From the NCBI GenBank assembly GCA_947561395.2, contig OX387193.1, positions 3,596,001 to 3,660,000 of the forward strand: a stretch of DNA of 64,000 nt. Reading direction: 5' to 3'. Below, in pieces: positions 11,996 through 24,621 of this stretch. This DNA is from Buxus sempervirens. Its lineage: Eukaryota > Streptophyta > Magnoliopsida > Buxales > Buxaceae. The notes beneath the pieces were generated by a model. That model was not told the origin of the DNA. It saw only the letters and a program-made list of their open reading frames with translations, and did no database searches. The first letter of the stretch is position 1. Every line of letters begins with the position of its first letter. The translations under genes were made by a program, and so were the position numbers.

Positions 11996-14900
11996 ATGAA
12001 TCGTCTCAGATCGCAACGCAGGGTCCAAATCGAGGTTCCGCAACCTGGTAGAGAAGACGGAGATGATGTCTCCAGAACGTCAGAAGACGCAGATGAAACC
12101 GGAATCCGTTTAAGACCTTCCGAAAGCAATGTCAGTGATGATCAGGAGCCTTTCATGGGCATCAAAGTCCGAAGAAAGGCTTCTCTTCATAGAGATTATA
12201 GAGGAGATTATATTGATGTTCCTTCTCAACCTTATCTCATGAGGATCTTGCAAAAGCAAGGTATTGTTCAGGTGTAAATTACGTTGATGTTCGATTTGCT
12301 ATGAGTTTTTTTAGAAAATATTATGGCCTTGTTAAGATTGATCTTGTTTGTTTAATTTTTCAATCAGATGGCAGTTGTGAACTTTGACTTTTGATTTTCG
12401 GTTGGAGTGCAATTTTTTTCTGCGGGGATGTGGTCTGCTTTGTGATGATTTTGTCGATTAGATCTGGAAATTTGAGATTGCAATACTGTTTAATGCAATA
12501 TTAGTTTAGATATCGCAATTTGATGGTTATTCTTGGAACTTATCTTTGTCATGTGTGCCTTATTTGTGTAAATGTTCTGAATGCAGATGATAAATTAAAA
12601 ATTGGATTGGTCTTAATGCAATGGCTGTTCTAGTTATTCTTTTAGCTGGTTAACACTTCAAATTTTTTTAATACCTGATCTAGCATACAGCAAGTATATG
12701 ATCTGTAAAATACCTACTGTTACCTGTCAATGACTAAGCTAGAATGTTAGTACAACTTTATAATCAGAGGCAAGAAACAGAGAACAGCACTGAATTTCAC
12801 CAATTTGAGTTGGCAATTAAAAGCACCTGTTGCTTAGATCAATTAAATTAAACTACTGAAGCAATATTTTTATTTTCTGAGCCTGTGACATTTTGAAAAT
12901 TTTTTTAAATGATTTTGTTTCTTATCAAATACATCTCTGTTGCGTTATTCATTAAATTGCAGATCATTTTCTATTTGACTTTGACTTGTGTATTTTGTTT
13001 AAATCATCAGTTTAACCTACACAGTATATTAACATGTGTGCAACCACCTAATCTATTGTATATATTTCTGTAAATGGTCTAATCTGTTGAATAAGGGCAT
13101 TTAAGCGACCACTTACTTTTCTTAATGAAATAACCTCGAAGTGCTACTACTGAGAAGTTGTCATTTGTTTGGTCTAGCAAAATCTTGATAAGCTAATGAA
13201 CATTAGGTCAATCATTGAGCAAGCTTTTATGCATCTGCAGATACAATGTCATGGTTTTTTTGGTGGGCTATTGCTCATTAGAGGTACAGATACTGGTTTA
13301 GTGGGCCTGATGGGCAATGCTGTGTGCAGCCTATAAAATTAGTGGGAAAAGCCACCATGAATACTTTAGGTGCCAAGCTTCAAAATATTCTGCATTCGCA
13401 TTTCATTACATATTTCAGATTAGGAAGTCATGGAGCAATTTGAATTTTTGGAGCAAGAAGATAAAATAAAACTGAGTATGAATGTATGCCTTTTGACCCT
13501 TGTTTTGTCTATCAGAGCAGGGATAATATTCTTGGTGTTATTTTTCCCCTGGTACATGAGAAGCTCTAACATAGTTATAGAAGAATCAGCTATTTTGTCA
13601 AAATGGTATGTAATGGGTTGATGATAATAGTGAGGAAGAGATTGCAGGTAGAACACATGTTCACAGATTACACACTGCTGTGATGATAAGCTGGGTGACT
13701 GAAGGATTAGGAAAGACAAAATAAGAACAAAAACATTTGGATAGAACCAAGGAGTACAATGGTATGGGCTCAAGACTCCAAATTGGCAAGAAGTAACTAA
13801 TAGAACATGGACAAAAATGACTGGACATCGTCTACACCAGGGGTGTAAACACCCCCTAACATGGATGTGTGGGGCCCTCCAAATGAATGGTGGGGCCCCC
13901 AAATGAATGTGAGGGGGTGTATGCACCCCCGGTGTAAACGATACATGCCCAACAAAAATAGAGGGAATATCTCAAGTCTCACAGTCTAGCAGAAGACATG
14001 GCTTTGTTTGGAGTAGGCTGGGAAGGGACTTTGTGCAGTGGACTCAAATTATTGGAATTTGGGATAAAGGATATGAGGATTATAATGGTGATTGCAGCTG
14101 CTATTGTACAGAAAATTAGTAAGTACTAACATAGTTCTGAAATGAGGGTCTGAAATAATTTCCTGCCTGCAAAACATGTGAATATAATTTCATATGCTGT
14201 GGGGTTTTTGGGTTTTGGGTGTGGGTTGGGTGTGGTTGGTGATTGGGGAGGGTGGGAGTGTGGACGGAGGGACAGAGGTAGATATAATGTAGTGAGTTGA
14301 TGAGGAGATAAGGTTAATCTTGTTTAATACAGGCTACGAACAAAACGGAAAACCAGAGTTTATAAAAATAATATGGGAAAATATAAAGTATGATTAGTGA
14401 ACAAGGTAGAGAATATAGATGAAATGGAAGCAGAATTTCCCTACTTAAAAAGGAACCCCATAATAGAGTCTGAACAACCCGAGCGCTAACAGATGGGGCA
14501 AAACACCATCCGAAGACATGAGGAATCATACTTCAAATTTTCTCGTTTTCGTCCATGTAATGACTCAATTATATGCAATTGGATATGGAATGGGAGTGCT
14601 CTGGTGTTCTATGTTCGGCAGAAATTATGCTTACTGTAATCATTGCCTAGCTCTAGGTTCTATGTGTTAGTTTCCACCATCAAGATGTTGTAGGGTCAAG
14701 TCATGTTATGTTTTTTTGATGAATAATAAGAGATTTCATTAAAAATAGCAGAAAAATGTAGTAAAAGCATACAATAGTCCATGAGACAATGGACTGGAGA
14801 AACCAAAAAGATAGACCTACAAAAAAACCCCATTCCTATACACCCATGCTCAGGCTTCGCTGCCTTACTTGAATGCAAGAGCCCTCCAATGAATTGAGAA

Positions 14901-17900
14901 TAGTTCCTTTGGATTCAGGCTTGACTCTTCTGTACATCCACTGCAAGAAACTCACTGCTTAGGGTAAGCTCTTTTACTTACAGTCATATAATCAATCTTT
15001 TTTTGTCTCCTCTTTTTTGCTTATTTGTCTTTGTAGGAACTGCCACTTTGTCTGATGGTAAAAATCTTGTGCTGCTGGTATAAAAATGTGGTTTGAATCT
15101 GTGCACAACCATTTTGCACAAAAAATGCGTAAGGTTAAATCTGTTCCCATTCAGCACCTGCTATGGAGGACCTAGTTCCTTCACTGGGTTATAGTTGATG
15201 TAGAACCCATGAATAGTACCTGTGAACCTATCACATGAATAGTAACCCACCTAAATATTGTTGTAAACAGTAATTCGTAACTATGCATCGCACACAGGAT
15301 TCCTCGGCATCATGCCTCAAATATGGTTGCATTACACAACCCTAGAGCAAAAGCTGCTGAAAAAATTTATTGCTGTTTTTCAAAAAATTTCCAAACAGAA
15401 TCATTGCATCCTTATTTATAGCATATAATGCCTAATCCTAATTGCTTAGACCCTTTGGGCTTTTTAACTAGTAAAAGCAAACTAAATGACTAAAGAAACC
15501 CATAAATAAAACCCGACACGAATAATAAGTCAAAACACAAGTACTTAAAACCAAATTAGACTCAATATTAAACTATGCAAGCTCCCAAGTAGGCCCAACA
15601 TCATCTAACGTATGCCAAATTAGGGTTTGAGCCTTAGAAGGTTCTTTTCCACACATCATAAACTTTATAAGAGTGCCACAACTTGTCCACATAAATAGTC
15701 CTTTTCTTTTTTCTTTTTATAAATTTGTTTTCTTACTTTTCCTTATTATGGAATTGCCAAATCTGTTTATCAATTCCTGATTTTCTTTTGCAATTAAAGT
15801 TATTTTTATTTCAAATACGGCCAATTTGAGGGAGGGTTCTCATTGTGCATGATAATTGTTTAATGAATCGCCTCAACTTTGTTATGTGATTTACTGATCT
15901 AAAAATTTCTCCCTGACTTTTTTTTTTTAATTTTAAAATATTTTTCTTTCAAATAAAGTCAATTTGAGATGCACCTGTACAAACATGTAGTGGAAAGTAG
16001 TGTGGAGACATCATATACCCTACACTTATCCACAACATCTGCAGTGGCACGGCTAATAACTTTAAAATGGAAGTGTTACTTCTGTGCCTTGACTGAACAT
16101 TGATTTTACATTTATAATATGGGGCTGATTGGAGAGATAGTTGACTTCAGTTCGATCCAATGGTGCAAACCAACTGGAAATTTGGTCTGTGCCTTCAACT
16201 GTATAAGAACATATTTTATATTGGCAACTTTTTTTTATGAGTGTTTGTTTGTGCTAATTTGTTCATCTTGCCTTTAACTGTACAAGACTATGATTTGTAC
16301 TGACGACTTTGTTTATCAATATTCGTTTTTGCAATTTTTTTTAATTGATAAGTTAGTTTCCAAACTCTCCATAAGTTACTTCTTTTTACTTTCATTTTCC
16401 AAGCTTCATAACCCTGTAAAATTTCTGTGCTTCACTAGAACATTTCTGGAGCATATGGTTGATTGTGAGCTCAATACCTCTGCTAAAAATATTAATGGTA
16501 TTTCATCTGCAAAATGAGCTTGATTAGTTTGGGGAAGGATTGCTCTTGAAACTGTAGTTAGAAAAGAAAGATCTTCATTTCCAGTTCCTGATAAATGGCA
16601 GCACAGCATCCATTCCCATTGAAATTTTTTGTCTCAATTTTCAAGATTCATATTGCCTACTCCAACTTCTTGTTGTGTTGAGCACCTAATGTCTGTCCTC
16701 CACATCTTCAGGTGACAGGCAAGTTCTCTTTGCCGACAGGATATTGAAATTCACTGGATCAGGGAAGATGAAACGTCGTATCCTTCTAATTACTGACTTT
16801 GCTATTTATGTTGTTGACCCCGAGACTGATGCAGTTAAACGGAGGATAGGGATGGCAACAGTTGAAAAGATCTGCTTGAGCGAGTTAAGTGATAATTTCT
16901 TTGCAATTATCATCCCAACCGAGTATGACTGTCTCATGGCTAGTACTCGGAAGACCGAGATTGTTACTGTGCTAATTCAGGCTACCAAAATCACATCTGG
17001 TTATGAACTTGAGGTGGCTTTTTCAAATAGGCAAGTGAAATTACTTCTGCTTCTCTTTTTACATTTTAACATGAAACGTCAATCATAAACTCAAGCATGT
17101 TTAGGATTTGTGAAATGTCTGCTATTTTATTGTGCATCAACCTCATTTGTCAGTAAAGGCCTTCCTTGGGTCACATTGACATACTTTTTCACTAGCAGAT
17201 AATAATTAGTATGCGTAACCTATTGAAATATAATATAGAAGGGATTATTTACACTTGTTTATATTGATACTATCTTTTAAATTTTTTTCTAGCAGATTAT
17301 GATTTGTATGTGTAACCTCACTGAAATATAATAGAAGGGATTATTTACACGACTTGTTTATATTGATACTATCTTTAGCTTGAATCAGTTTCCAGAAGGA
17401 TTTTTCTTGATAACACTGTCGTGACATTTTTTTCTCAAAAAATGTTAGACCGCTTATTGCAGGTTTGAGTATAATGCTAGCGCCGAACTAGTGAAGGAAG
17501 TCCAATTTGAAGAAGTTGAAGGTTTGTGATACCAACTTCTCAAAAGAGTTTGGATGCACTGTAAATTGCCCCTTACACCAATGATTCACCCTTGTTTACC
17601 TCATGATAAGTGGGACCAATCTTAGATGGCTGAAGTCTAACATGAGATTACGCTTATGCTCTTTTTAACCCAAAAATTGGTTTTTAGTGATGCTTTTTAA
17701 ACATAATCCTAATTCAGTCACCAAATTCCTGGTAATGGAAAATTAGTGATGCTTTTTGGAAATAATTTTCAATCAGTGTTGTATTACTGATCATGAAGGA
17801 ATTTTTCCAAAAAATGCCCTCAACATACTTGTAAATAAATATGTTTGATATCATATTTTAATGAGGTTAAGAAGTGTTTTAAGGGCATTTTTGTGGGAAA

Positions 17901-18124
17901 AGTCTTATGTAAACAGTAAAATGATATTCATTCTCAAGTATTTTTTAAAATATCATTAATTTCCAATTACCAAGAATTTGGTGACTGAATTAGGATTATT
18001 TTTTAAAAGTAACACTAAAAACCAATTTCTCCTTTTTATTTTAACTATTTTGTTCAGACACTTACTTCACCGTACCTAATCTGAAATTTCAGGAGGTGTT
18101 AAAACGAGGATATTGAGGAAGTGA
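11996..18124 (+). CDS. Small TH1-domain protein ('myosin heavy chain-related')
   Basis: Four exons join in frame: 11996-12260, 16712-17030, 17463-17521, 18093-18124, giving 224 residues. The N-terminus (MNRLRSQRRVQIEV) is charged and acidic to about residue 60. From about 85 (RILQKQGDRQVLFADRIL) to the end is a myosin-tail TH1-like domain: KMKRRILLITDFAIYVVDP, then the conserved EKICLSELSDNFFAII, then LVKEVQFEEVEGG. There is no motor domain. The class-I-myosin tail fold usually binds acidic membrane lipids, so a membrane-peripheral role is inferred; no function is established to my knowledge. Intron 1 is 4.45 kb and contains a SINE and other repeats. Intron 2 (17031-17462) is GC-AG: donor AG|GCAAGT, acceptor TTGCAG. 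Using a nearby GT would break the frame. Intron 3 is mostly a foldback transposon. The final exon has only ten codons, ending TRILRK. Confidence 0.9.
13828..13941. mobile_element. Foldback MITE in TH1 intron 1
   Basis: The left end reads TCGTCTACACCAGGGGTGTA and the right end is its near-perfect inverse, ending GGTGTAAACGA. The interior contains inverted GTGGGGCCC / CCAAATGAATG segments. Total size is about 114 bp. Target duplication is unclear, so the superfamily is not assigned. Confidence 0.55.
14709..14890 (-). mobile_element. 3'-end fragment of a LINE-type retroelement (tentative)
   Basis: Starts T7-GATGAATAATAAG followed by TTCATTAAAAA, i.e. on the minus strand a body ending CTTATTATTCATC plus an A tail. 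A similar tail occurs at about 44402 (T12-GATGAATAATAAG then ATTCATAT). The shared tail suggests two insertions of one retrotransposon family, both 5'-truncated and in minus orientation. No coding remnant is seen here. Confidence 0.4.
15036..15192 (+). mobile_element. Degenerate Au-type SINE in TH1 intron 1
   Basis: An A-box-like TTTGTCTGATGGT lies at about 15047 and a B-box-like GGTTTGAATCT at 15090-15100. These are followed by the order typical of the angiosperm Au SINE body: TGCGTAAGG, then CTGTTCCC, then CCTGCTATGGAGGACC, then CACTGGGTTA at the end. It is diverged, so it is an old insertion. The family call rests on remembered Au consensus features, not an alignment. Confidence 0.5.
17190..17372. 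repeat. Tandem duplication (about 95-100 bp units) in TH1 intron 2
   Basis: Two adjacent copies share AGCAGATTATGATTTGTATG-like starts, GAAATATAATAGAAGGGATT and TTATATTGATACTATCTTT. They lie inside the GC-AG intron. Confidence 0.75.
17671..18032. mobile_element. Foldback element filling TH1 intron 3
   Basis: Left arm: AAAAATTGGTTTTTAGTGAT, AATCCTAATTCAGTCACCAA, ATTCCTGGTAATGG. Right arm is the inverted copy ending AACACTAAAAACCAATTTCTC. Arms are about 90 bp or longer with long subterminal similarity to copies at 4690, 11730, 37565, 37848 and 59519. It lies between exons 3 and 4 (intron 17522-18092), leaving about 60-150 bp on each side. Long inverted arms and G-rich ends suggest a MULE-type foldback; the target duplication is too degraded to prove it. 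Confidence 0.6.
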
Positions 18125-18703
18125 AGTGGCAGTGTTTGATTGCGATGGCTTGAAGTTGTAATTTTGTAAAGGCATTTATGCTTTGTTGTTGTATCAAAAC
18201 GGCATGGTTTCCCGCAAAAAAAAATTATTTGTCTTCGATAATTGGGTGTTCTTTCTTTAATAAATATTCTTTTTTTTTATTTGTAAATTTCTCTAATTCA
18301 AAGTTATTTCAACTTTTGAACGAGTTTGCGTGGGAGGATGATCAATCAAAGAGATCCCTTGACAAGCCCGAAGTCTTAAAATATTTGCAATCATAGCAGA
18401 CCAGGAAGGCAATGGCACGTAAAACGGAAGGTTTATGTAATTGATTCGTAATCAGATAAAGAAAAATGACCAGTTTATCTTGGGGTATTAACACTCAAAC
18501 ATATGCCAATAAAGTGTACCTAGACAATACCTGGAATTAAGTTGCTAAAGCGACTGAGAGAAACCTCTTTAAGGAAGATGAGGAAATGACCTTTGGTCTC
18601 CATAACGGAGCATAAAGACAGCTTTGACCCAATGCCTGAGGATGAGCCGAAAATAACATGATACAACAAATGCGTTGGTGAATGGGATTCAGGACACTGC
18701 TAT

Positions 18704-21700
18704 TCACTGTTGGACGGAAGATGTGCTGCCGACTTCAACCATACCTGGAGCCGGTGGAGTTGAAGCTTCCGATTTGGTTCCAGAAGACGGCTGGTTTCCA
18801 GTATCAAACCGCCTGATACCCTCCACCATCTTCACCGCATCTGAAATTTTTGGTCTCTGTTCTGGCATCCTAACCACACATGCCATAGCTATCTGTAACA
18901 TCTCGACCATCTCTTCTTCTATATTGGGATATCTCAACAGCTCCAGATCGAACACTTCCGCAGTCCATTCCTCGCGGACTACAGAATGAACCCATCGGAC
19001 CAAGTGGACAACTTCATCACCTTGTGTGGTATGGATGGGAGACTTTCCAGTGAGTAGTTCCAGTAGTAGGACTCCATAACTGTAAACATCAGATGCCTGG
19101 GATGCTTTCCTGGTGTCTATCACTTCTGGTGCCCGGTATCCGGCAGCCCGAGAAATATGTGCAACCATGGGACTAGTCAATGTTGTCAAACCTAAATCAG
19201 ACACACAACCATATCGTTCCGAGTTGACAAAGATATTTGACGATTTTATGTTTCCATGGACAAGCTTCCCGCCATTCTCTGCATGTATACAAGCAATTCC
19301 TTTTGCTGCACCGATTGCTATCCTTAGTCGTGCATCCCAGTCCAGTTGATTATTGTCTTCTCTTGTTCCTGCAATATTACAAATGCATCAGATGCTATTT
19401 GAATCTGTATAATTCTAACCTCTTTCAAGCAATGTAACATATGGCATTATGAAACTCAGGGCCTACCATGCAATGTGGATGGATCTGTGTCTAATTGGAT
19501 CCATTCAAAATCTATATTATATACAACGCGAGGCGGCCCCTTGGGAAGTGTGCCAGGTCTTATATTCCTTTTTCCTAACAGGCCCTTATATTTCATTTTT
19601 AAGCCTCTTTATTATAGGGGTTAAATAGACATTCCCGTCTCATTCAAAACTTACCATCTATTTACATCTCTTCCCTTTCTACATACGTGCAGTACTGCAT
19701 GTGCACCTACTAGTAGTACTGGTAAAAATGGTGCAGAGACAATGCTATCTGAGCCTTCAATGTTCACTCATATTGATTAGGCCGAAATCTTCCTAGTTAT
19801 CTCCATGACGGTTCTCTCAGACTGAATATAAACATGTAAATATTGATGGTACCATCATAAAGTGAATAATAATGTCCTAGAGAGAATGTTTTCTAATGCT
19901 TCAATAACCTCTGAATATTGATTAAGCAGAAATCTTTCTAAGAGATCACCAAGATGGTTCCGGCAAATAAAAAAATGCTAATATTCAAAATTTTCCTCCG
20001 CCAGACAAATTTATTAAATGGACTGTGATTAACTTCATAAGGTTCATTAACCCCAACATTCAATCCAGCATAACTGACAAAGGAGTGTATCTGTTCTAGA
20101 TTATGCCAGGCTAAGTTCATCATACAAATCTTGACACAAAGTGACAGTGTCTACCTTTGAATTATTATTGTATCATCTATATAGTATCATTTATAACAAT
20201 GTACACACAGTAAAAGCTGTATCTCCAATTGCAGAATGTATGTTATGGAAATAAACAAAATTTAGAGCAAAAACTAGAAAAGAACTGAGATTAAAGTTTG
20301 CATGAAAAGGATCAGATCATGGATGGACTTTGCCATATCAAGGAGATTTAGGCTTGACATGGCTGTGTTTCTACTGAATATTAGGAAGAATGCATTTTTA
20401 TTCTTTTCTTCCTTTTGGGTGCCCTCTACTTGTAGCTAAGCTGCCCATAGGGATCTAATGTTTTTTTATTTATTTATTTTTTTTATCAGTAAGGATTTTA
20501 TTATAGCTATGATAATCAAGAAATGAAGTTGGTATTCAAGCCTTAGGACCTGAAGTTGGTATTCAAGCCTGGAGAGACATCTAGTAAGATTATTAAGGCC
20601 TCCTTTGGTTAGGAATATGGATTCTGGACTTGGATTCTAATTCTAGATTATTACAATTTACAAGCATCAACTTTTAGAATCCATAATATTGTTTAGTTAC
20701 ACAGGATTTTAAAATCAGATTACTGGACCAAAACCCATAACTTGTTTGATAACCATAATTTATATCTAATTATTGGGCATATGCCTTACATAAATTATTA
20801 GAACTCATCCAGAAATTATCACACGCAACATATTTTTTATTGTACTCATACAATCAAAATGTAAGCAAGATTTTATTGATTATTATAATCAGTTATGGTG
20901 ACATATCACTAAAATATGCAATTCTTTCAAGTAAGAAGCAAAATATTAATTTAATGGTTTCTTTGTATGATCATAGGAAATTTTTTTAGATGCATGCTTC
21001 TTGCTGGTCCTTTTTTTTTTCCTAAGAATTTCATCTAAAAGGTTCCCTCCCCTTAGGGAATAAGTAGAACACCTAATATCAGAATCTCATTCATTCATCC
21101 ATTAACAAACCACTCCGAAGACAGGAGCATACAAGTACATATGGGTAACTAAGGCTTGTTCCTTTTGGATTATAGAAACATGACCGTCTCTCCAAACACT
21201 CTTAAATAGAAAATTCCTAGTGAAAACCGAAGAGTCAAAACTTGCCAAAACATAGACAAAAGGAAAGAAGATGCGCATTCAACATCCCCTGTCCTTGACG
21301 GAAGCAGAGAGCACTGAGGGGGTGTGTGAGGAAGGAAGATAAGATTCGCCTATGGTGGAGGAAGTCTGTAGAGCTGTGAGCCTGCACGGTGTGTGTAACG
21401 TAGAGATATTTGGGTCTCTAGAGAGGTGGTTACCTGTGGCTTTCTCAGTTGACTATGGGAGTTACAGGTTGGTAGCAGGAGGAAGAGAGTGGTGGAGGTT
21501 ACTTGTGCCATTAGAATGAGCATTTCACGATATCTTATCTTCTTGTGCAATTACCGGACTGTTGACTGAACTCATGTGGCAGAAAGAGAAAAGATGTTCT
21601 CTAGAGATCTTATTCCTGACATGCTCTCCTTGGAAAATACACCTGCACCACACCGTCCACGCAGACCAGATTGTAGCCAAGAAGGCTGCTCTGTACATGA

Positions 21701-24621
21701 GCTTTCCTCTCTTCGTCATAAATGAGAATCTCCACTGATTGGATAGATCCTGCAAGCTCCTGGGAGCAAGCCAGCTAAGCCCCAACAGCCTCAGCAGACA
21801 AGACAATATACAACCCCACCATATTACAATGAAAAAAGAGATGGTCCACTGTTTCTGCATTCTTAAGGCACGAGATGCACACATTAGGCAACAAAGCATG
21901 AGATTTCCTTCTTCTTTGGAGGTTATCAAGGGTGCTGATGCTATTATGCAACGCTGTCCATAGAAATATTTTAACTTTGAGGGACTGGAGCTTTCCAAAC
22001 GAAACGAGGGGAAAAAGGAGGATTCCCCAACCTAAGAGAAGAACAGAAATGAGAGAACAAAGGATCTGCAAGAGCACTGGAAATTAGAAGATAAAGTCCC
22101 ATATCAAAGGTCAGGAATATTTGGCTCTAGAACAACATGCTTGAGATCCTCCAACAATATCCCCAATTCCTCCAATTCTGCATTTCCTAAGTCTCTATGG
22201 AATTGAAGATTCCGTGAAAGAAAGAACGGAAGGGGACCAAGAGAGGATTTCAGATAGAAAAGGAGCTGGAAGGAGGTGGATCTTAAAAACAAAGGGTAGC
22301 AAAGGGAAAGGGACTGTTTCCCCACCAAGTGTCGTGTCAAAAATGAAATGAGGTACCTAACATGAACTTAATAATCAAGGGCAAGATAGCGAGGCACAAA
22401 GCAGAAATGGATCTCCCGTGACTAACACAGCTAGATCTGACAGAAAAGTTCAGGTCTTCCATAATGTTAGTGATGCTATACCATACAACACCCAGAAACT
22501 CTTGCATATCTGCCATTGTCTGGGTACAGCAAATTTTTAGATTTACAACTCGTCTTTTTGAACAGCTAGAATTATATGATTGGAAGCCTTTTTTTTTCTC
22601 TTTCTTTCCTTTTTTCCTTCCTGATAAACAGATTGCCCTATTTCTCCATTTCTATAGCTTCCTCTCCCAAATAATGTATAGTTATCATGAAATCCTTACT
22701 AGACATAGCTGAAGGGAGCACCATTGTATGGGAATTCAGAACATGGCAAATTTTTACCATATATCACGGCTAAATTACAGGTGACGCATTTGGATATTTG
22801 ACCACAAGTCCATTCTTGAACCAAAGCATTATATATGGAAGTTCGATAAATAACTAAAGCTGCATATGTCCACCCTTGCACCCAAAAAATAAAGAAACAA
22901 ATAAAATGATGGAATGGATACAAAGATCATGAATTTGACTCATTCTTTATACTGCCCTAGATACTATCACAGCACAGCCCATCCCTATAAATCTTATACT
23001 ATTTCCAGCATTTGGTAGAATAGAGTCAGTGCAAACCCAGGAAAGTAGGCTTCGATGCCCCGCATAGGACCAGTTCATAAATCATCATGACATAAACACA
23101 TATCTGGTAAAAAAATCCTGATACAACTATGTTTTTGTTCAATTTCTCCAACTAATAAAGCCAATGGTTTGTATTTAAACATTTCCCGATAATGAATGTG
23201 TGATAAGGCACTATTCATAAAGTAATGCATGGCACAGAACTTAAAATCAAAGTACCAATTTCTGAAAGGAAAATTTCATTAATGGCCTTGCATGATTGTA
23301 AGAGGAAATGAAAAAGGAAACTGAATATAACCAAATTAACAGAGCAACAAACAAAAAAAGAAATTGAACAAGGTGACAGTAACATACCATGTAATAATGC
23401 AGAAACACTCCCCTGACTGTAAAAATCATACACCATAAGCTTCTCATCCTTGGAATAGTAATATGCCCTTAGTGCAGCCACATTCTCATGCCTAATACTT
23501 CCAACCACCTGCATCTGCTGCTCAAACTCACGCTTTCCCACGCTCACTTCCTTCAATCTCTTCACTACCACAGTCGTTGCATCCTCCAGAACTGCCCTAT
23601 ATGCCATACCAAACGTTCCCTTCCCAAGCACCTCAGCAGAGGCCCTCAGCAAATCCTCCAGGTCGAAAGCGTAGTTACAATCCTCAAAGAACACAAGCCT
23701 ATTATTCACCTCTTGGCTCCTAGAAACCACTTTCTCTGGAGACATTTTCCCCTTTTGTAGCTTTCCAGTAAAATCATCTACACTTTTTTTTCTTGAGCAG
23801 AAAGCAACCAACAGAAAAGCAAGTGCTACAAACACCATAACAAAACCACCTATTATGATAGCCAGTAAGGCAGACTCACCAAGCCTTCTAGAATTCTTTG
23901 ATCGTGGAGATAATTGAGTAGCTGGAGGACGAACAGGAGAACGTGGAGAAGGAGAATTTATGAAGGAAACATTATTTCCAACAAATGCAGAACTTGGAAA
24001 TCTCTGAAGAGATTTGGGCACACTTCCTGTAAACCTATTATTGGCTAGGTTTAGCTGTTGCAAATTGGGAAGACTGAGATCAGGGATTTCACCCGAAAGG
24101 AAGTTGTTAGCAAGATTTAAGGTTGAGAGTCTAGTCAGATTGGAGATTGAAGACGGGATATTCCCGTTGAAGGCGTTGTTGGAAAGATTAACAACAGTGA
24201 GATTTTTCCAGACTGAGAAATCTGACGCTAATGGACCGGAGAAATTGTTATTTTGAAGATAGAGGAAAGATAGGCTTTTAAGATTAGAGAAATCCGAAGG
24301 GAAAGGACCGGTTATCCTGTTGGACCTTAGACTTAGAGTCTGAAGTGCAGAGAGACGACCAAGAGTGTTAGGAGGAATCCGACCATGAAATCCAACTCCA
24401 GGCAAACGGATGGCTATGACTCGAGAGTCATCATCGCTGCAAATTACTCCGGTCCAGTTGTTGCAAACCGGAGAGCTTTCTGTCCAGTTCAGAGAGCGTG
24501 AGTGGGGGAGATTATTGACGAAATCAAGTAAAGCTAGTTTATCTTCGACTGGATCTGCGGTTCCTCCCGAGAAAAGTAATCCGAACAAGCACGCCGCAGA
24601 GAAAATGAACAGAAAGTCCAT
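18704..24621 (-). CDS. LRR receptor-like kinase, probable pseudokinase (LRR-III, At4g23740 / At5g53320 type)
   Basis: Two exons, 24621-23388 and 19368-18704, joined in phase 1 (CAT G|GTATGT ... TTGCAG|GA), give 632 residues. A signal peptide covers about 1-22, then an LRRNT with a cysteine pair (C53, C61) and about five to six leucine-rich repeats from 90 to 205. A Pro/Ser-rich juxtamembrane follows, a membrane span at about 251-275, and a kinase domain from about 330 to 595. The glycine loop (GKGTFG, 333-338) and ATP-site lysine (VVVKRL, K354) are present. The catalytic loop reads HGN instead of HRD (449-451) and the metal site reads DLG instead of DFG (469-471), so phosphotransfer is probably lost or weak, as in named 'inactive receptor kinases'. 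The APE motif (YRAPEV) is intact. The single intron position inside the kinase domain is typical of the subfamily. The 4.0-kb intron contains a Helitron and a LINE relic. Ligand unknown. Confidence 0.95.
19511..19713 (+). mobile_element. Short non-autonomous Helitron, copy 2 (203 bp), in RLK intron
   Basis: Begins TCTATATTATATACAACG after an A and ends GTGCACCTACTAG before a T. A GCAGTACTGC palindrome lies just inside the end. Same family as 9917, 26792 and 60140. It is in antisense orientation to the receptor kinase gene. Confidence 0.8.
21010..22400 (-). mobile_element. Decayed L1-type LINE fragment in RLK intron
   Basis: Minus-strand frames contain the zf-RVT region found downstream of the reverse transcriptase in plant L1 elements. 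Near 21850-21960 the translation includes [19 protein letters not shown] followed by a Cys/His zinc pattern C-x2-C-x7-H-x4-C around the words [13 protein letters not shown]. Further 3', [10 protein letters not shown] and [13 protein letters not shown] continue in another frame. Upstream, [16 protein letters not shown] and [15 protein letters not shown] are the preceding RT-linker segments. At least two frameshifts separate the parts. A T10 run at about 21011 would be the A tail. It lies in the same orientation as the host gene. Confidence 0.7.

Noticed and set aside
13420..13926. 168-residue minus-strand open frame in TH1 intron 1
   Set aside because: Its N-terminal part is the translation of a foldback MITE and the rest resembles nothing; it lies antisense in a well-supported intron.
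17031..17040. GT (in GCAAGTGAAA) as donor of TH1 intron 2
   Set aside because: Using it puts exon 3 out of frame with an immediate stop; the GC donor four bases earlier restores the family sequence.
20585..20790. Sequence starting GGCCTCCTTTGGTTAG, reminiscent of MITE ends with the 'GTTTGGTT' word
   Set aside because: No opposite inverted end or target duplication was located.
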